Origin: WHSW01 sp963821345
Lineage (GTDB): Bacteria; Actinomycetota; Thermoleophilia; Solirubrobacterales; 70-9
NCBI GenBank assembly: GCA_963821345.1
Contig: CAWGDM010000001.1
Coordinates: 1,364,001 to 1,428,000, forward strand
Reading direction: 5' to 3'
DNA length: 64,000 nucleotides
Part shown: in pieces, positions 61,454-64,000 of the stretch
Numbering within the stretch: the first letter of the stretch is position 1
Layout of the letters: each line of letters begins with the position of its first letter
Notes under the pieces: model-generated
Told to the model about the DNA's origin: nothing
The model's input: only the letters and a program-made list of their open reading frames with translations
Database searches by the model: none
Position numbers and translations under genes: made by a program

Positions 61454-61501
61454 GTCGGAGTCGTTGACTCCCCCCACCGGTCAAACCCGCCCGGCCATGC
61501 G

Positions 61502-61507
61502 TAAGTT
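61502..61507 (+). promoter_or_regulatory. Start-proximal -10 (TAAGTT) of DUF354 gene
   Basis: TAAGTT with 9 nt to TTG 61517; candidate leaderless start. Confidence 0.4.
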
Positions 61508-61516
61508 TCGCTTCCC

Positions 61517-62533
61517 TTGCGGATCTGGGTCGACATGAGCGGGCCGGCGCACGTGCTCGTGCTTCGACCCCTGATCGAGCGCCTGCAGGCCGGCGGGCAC
61601 GAGGTCGAGGTGACCTCGCGCGACTACACCCAGACGCAGCAGTTGCTCGCCCGACACGGGATCGAGCACACCCCGATTGGCGCCCACGGCGGCGCCTCGC
61701 GGGTGCGCAAGCTCGGGCGCCTGATCGAGCGCACGGCGAAGATGCGATCGTTCGGCAGCTCGCGCGGGTTCGATCTGGCGATCGCCCACGGCTCCAACGA
61801 CCTCGCGATCGCCTCGCGAATGCTGCGGATCCCGGAGGCGAACATGCACGACTACGAGTGGGCGGTCACCCAGCATCACGTCGGCTGTCGGCTGGCGCGG
61901 CGGGTGATCTTCCCCGACGCGGTGCCGCCCGAGCGATTGCGCCGGTTCGGCGTCGGCCCCGCGAAGCTGCGCCAGTATCCGGGTCTGAAGGAGGAGTATT
62001 ACCTCGCGGACTTCGAGCCCGATCCCGCGGTCGCCGCGGAGCTCGGCCTCGATAGCGAGCGGGTCAACGTCGTCCTCCGCCCGCCACCCGACGTTTCGCT
62101 CTATCACCGAAAGTCCAACCCGCTCTTTCCCGAGGTGCTGATGCGGCTCGGCACCGACCCGGATGTGCACGCGGTGGTCCTGCCGCGGACCGACGAGCAG
62201 CGGCAGTTCGTCCGCACCCTGCGGCTGCCGTCGGTGGTCGTTCCCGAGGCGGCGGTCGACGCGCAGAGCCTGATCGCCCTCTCAGACCTCGTGATCTCGG
62301 CGGGCGGAACGATGAACCGAGAGGCGGTGGCGCTCGGCGTCCCGGTTTACACTACGTACGGAGGACGCATGGGAGGCGTCGACGAGATGCTGATCCGTGC
62401 CGGAAAGCTGCGCCCGCTGACCAGTCCCGGCGCGCTTGTGCTGACGAAGCACGACGCGGCCAAGCAGCGCGTACGGCGCGATCCGGGACTTTTGGTCGAG
62501 CTCGCCCTAGGAGCGCTTGAGTCCAACCCGTGA
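61517..62533 (+). CDS. DUF354 family glycosyltransferase-like protein
   Basis: GT-B fold protein of 338 aa of the DUF354 family, related to MurG and WecB-type enzymes. It begins IWVDMSGPAHVLVLRPLIER, a nucleotide-sugar enzyme N-terminus, and carries GFDLAIAHGSNDLAIASRML, NPLFPEVLMRLGTDPDVHAV and the C-terminal donor-site region LSDLVISAGGTMNREAVALG followed by VPVYTTYGGRMGGVDEML. TTG start assumed; it leaves the first strand intact. It overlaps the sugar transferase gene by four bases (GTGA), so both belong to one polysaccharide or glycoconjugate operon. Confidence 0.87.
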   Translation: MRIWVDMSGPAHVLVLRPLIERLQAGGHEVEVTSRDYTQTQQLLARHGIEHTPIGAHGGASRVRKLGRLIERTAKMRSFGSSRGFDLAIAHGSNDLAIASRMLRIPEANMHDYEWAVTQHHVGCRLARRVIFPDAVPPERLRRFGVGPAKLRQYPGLKEEYYLADFEPDPAVAAELGLDSERVNVVLRPPPDVSLYHRKSNPLFPEVLMRLGTDPDVHAVVLPRTDEQRQFVRTLRLPSVVVPEAAVDAQSLIALSDLVISAGGTMNREAVALGVPVYTTYGGRMGGVDEMLIRAGKLRPLTSPGALVLTKHDAAKQRVRRDPGLLVELALGALESNP

Positions 62534-63204
62534 CCACGCCACCAAGCCCCGCGTTTGACACCGCTGAGCACGCGCTTGCCGACATGGAGGCCGTCTATGG
62601 GGTGCGCGGCGTCGACCGCGTGCTCCGTTGGCTCGACCTCGCGATCGCCGGCTCGACCCTCGCCGTCTTCGCGCCGCTGATGGGCGTGATCGCGATTGCG
62701 ATTCGGCTCACCGCCGGGGCGCCGGTCCTGTACCGCGGACCGCGGGTCGGTCGCGGGGGCGCCAGCTTCGAGATGCTCAAGTTCAGGACCCTGGGGCGGG
62801 GTGCCGAGCAGCGGCTCGGGACCGCCTACGGGGAGGAGCTGTCGCGCCGCACCGAGCTCGAGGTCACCCGGGTCGGACGGCCGCTGCGGGCAACCCATCT
62901 GGACGAGCTGCCGCAGCTGTGGAATGTGATGCGTGGCGAGATGAGCATGGTCGGCCCCCGCCCGATGCGGCCGATGTTCTTCGCCGAGCTCACCGACCAG
63001 CTTCCGCAGTACGCGCAGCGTCTCGTGGTCAGGCCCGGGGTTACCGGCTTCGCCCAGACCCGGATCACGCGGGAGGACAGCTGGAGCGACAAGCTTGCCC
63101 ACGACCTCGAGTACATCGCTGACCGCTCGGTGACCCTCTACCTGCAGGTTCTGGGAGCGACGAGCGTGCGCGTTGCCCGTCGCACGGCCGGCTCCGAGTC
63201 CTGA
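62530..63204 (+). CDS. Bacterial sugar transferase (WcaJ/RfbP type)
   Basis: Phosphoglycosyl transferase of 224 aa that would attach a sugar-1-phosphate to undecaprenyl phosphate, the first step of exopolysaccharide synthesis. One membrane segment (WLDLAIAGSTLAVFAPLMGV, then IAIAIRL) is followed by the catalytic domain: APVLYRGPRVGRGGASFEML, KFRTLGRG, RATHLDELPQLWNVMRGEMS and MVGPRPMRPMFFAELTDQLP. These match the monotopic PGT family. GTG start overlaps the upstream gene; asnB follows after 16 nt. Confidence 0.92.
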   Translation: MTTPPSPAFDTAEHALADMEAVYGVRGVDRVLRWLDLAIAGSTLAVFAPLMGVIAIAIRLTAGAPVLYRGPRVGRGGASFEMLKFRTLGRGAEQRLGTAYGEELSRRTELEVTRVGRPLRATHLDELPQLWNVMRGEMSMVGPRPMRPMFFAELTDQLPQYAQRLVVRPGVTGFAQTRITREDSWSDKLAHDLEYIADRSVTLYLQVLGATSVRVARRTAGSES

Positions 63205-63220
63205 TCGCCAGGGGCTGACT

Positions 63221-64000
63221 ATGTGCGGGATCTGTGGTCTGGCCCGGGTCGACGAGCCGGGTTCGCGGCCCGACCGGCAGGCGCTCGCCGCGATGAGCCG
63301 CGAGCTCGTCGACCGCGGCCCCGACAGCCACGGCGAGGTGGTCGCGGCCGGGGTCGGGCTCGCGGCGCGGCGACTGTCGATCATCGACCTCGAGCACGGC
63401 GACCAGCCCCTGACCGGGTCGAGCGATGACGTGCACGTGGTCCAGAACGGCGAGATCTTCAACTACCGCGAGCTGCGCGACCACCTCGCCACCGCGGGGC
63501 ACCGGTTCAGGACCGCAAGCGACACCGAGGTGATCGCCCACCTCTACGAGGATCATGGCCTTGGCTTCGCCGAGCGGCTGCGAGGGATGTTTGCGATCGC
63601 AATCTGGGATGCGACGAAGGGCCGCTTGGTGCTTGCCCGCGACCGCTTTGGGATCAAGCCGCTGGTCTGGACGCACGCCGGGGGCGAGCTCGCCTTCGCC
63701 TCCGACCTGCGCGCCCTGCGCCATGCGCCCGAGTTCGCCGCCGACGTCGACGATGCGGCGCTCAACGCCTTCCTGACCTTCAACTCGGTCCCCGGCCCGC
63801 GGACGATCCTCGCCGGCGCCCGCAAGCTCGGTGGCGGCGAGCTCTTGATCTGGGAGCGCGGGAGCGAGCCGAGAATCGAGCGCTTTGCCCGACCGGCGCC
63901 GCCCGCGGCCGGCGCGGTCCGCCGCGCCCCCGCGCGCGAGCTGGCGGCCGAGCTGCGTGGGCGGCTCGCCGACAGCGTCGCGGCCCATCTGGTCTCTGAC
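63221..64000 (+). CDS. asnB: Asparagine synthase (glutamine-hydrolysing), 3' truncated
   Basis: N-terminal class II glutamine amidotransferase domain and the start of the synthetase domain; 260 codons are present before the window ends. MCGICGLARV places the nucleophile at Cys2. RGPDSHGEVV, RRLSIIDLEHGDQPLTGSSD, VVQNGEIFNYRELRDHLATA, RTASDTEVIAHLYEDHG and FAIAIWDATKGRLVLARDRF are canonical. In this position, beside a sugar transferase and a glycosyltransferase-like gene, it may amidate a sugar or peptide component of an exopolymer rather than make free asparagine, as AsnB-like enzymes in such loci often do; that is inference. Confidence 0.93.
   Translation, partial: MCGICGLARVDEPGSRPDRQALAAMSRELVDRGPDSHGEVVAAGVGLAARRLSIIDLEHGDQPLTGSSDDVHVVQNGEIFNYRELRDHLATAGHRFRTASDTEVIAHLYEDHGLGFAERLRGMFAIAIWDATKGRLVLARDRFGIKPLVWTHAGGELAFASDLRALRHAPEFAADVDDAALNAFLTFNSVPGPRTILAGARKLGGGELLIWERGSEPRIERFARPAPPAAGAVRRAPARELAAELRGRLADSVAAHLVSD

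Overview
The window is a contiguous piece of a very GC-rich bacterial chromosome, almost certainly an actinobacterium and most likely a member of the Thermoleophilia (Solirubrobacterales-like). That placement is inferred from gene content: a DUF222/HNH protein, ArsA-type ATPase pair, DipZ-type thiol exporter, a mycobacterium-like methyltransferase/GH57/GT4 operon, an envelope protein carrying a KNSVKSNDIAPDAVKGSDI-type module, many GTG/TTG starts, and many -10-like hexamers sitting 6-10 nt before start codons (predicted leaderless mRNAs). I saw no rRNA, tRNA, CRISPR array, prophage or insertion sequence. Coding density is high; the only gene-free stretch of about 300 nt is the sigA leader (2217-2523).

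Layout. 0-5 kb: glpX (5' truncated), a frameshifted BrkB/YihY membrane protein, the primary sigma factor sigA, and a DUF222-HNH nuclease. 5-11 kb: a secreted protein of unknown function, two tandem secreted formylglycine sulfatases, and the retraction ATPase pilT. 11-19.6 kb: an HxlR regulator, a 612-aa conserved-looking unknown, a pair of ArsA/Get3-like ATPases, and, divergently, parA overlapping ftsZ; then a GGT-family enzyme. 19.6-27.5 kb: a secreted predicted PHM-like copper oxygenase fused to a cupredoxin, a LON-domain protein with a patatin-like phospholipase, a class III nucleotide cyclase, DipZ, and small proteins. 27.5-32.1 kb: a methyltransferase, GH57 branching enzyme and GT4 operon that matches the order of the mycobacterial methylglucose lipopolysaccharide genes, then kynureninase.

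32.1-51.4 kb is rich in acyl-CoA metabolism: MeaB, an acyl-CoA dehydrogenase behind an HxlR repressor with a clear operator, a hotdog thioesterase, thiolase, a split B12 mutase whose substrate-pocket residues (Phe82, Gln200) match isobutyryl-CoA rather than methylmalonyl-CoA mutase, and etfB-etfA-ETF:quinone oxidoreductase, which would carry dehydrogenase electrons to the membrane. A GGDEF-EAL protein, leucyl aminopeptidase, HAD phosphatase and amidase lie among them. 51.4-54.6 kb: a TetR repressor with two operator palindromes facing a three-gene catabolic operon, and a tandem universal stress protein. 54.7-60.8 kb: the housekeeping run rpmE-DUF1385-prfA-prmC-tsaC-glyA, interrupted by a decayed DUF559 gene bracketed by 39-bp palindromes. 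60.8-64 kb: an envelope protein and the start of a glycan locus (DUF354 glycosyltransferase-like protein, sugar transferase, asnB cut by the window end).

Quality note: seven otherwise well-conserved genes (BrkB, a sulfatase, pilT, a cyclase, a PRC-barrel protein, ETF-QO and the essential prfA) are each broken by exactly one extra base, usually in a short G/C run. This looks like assembly error rather than biology, so these genes are annotated over their full span.
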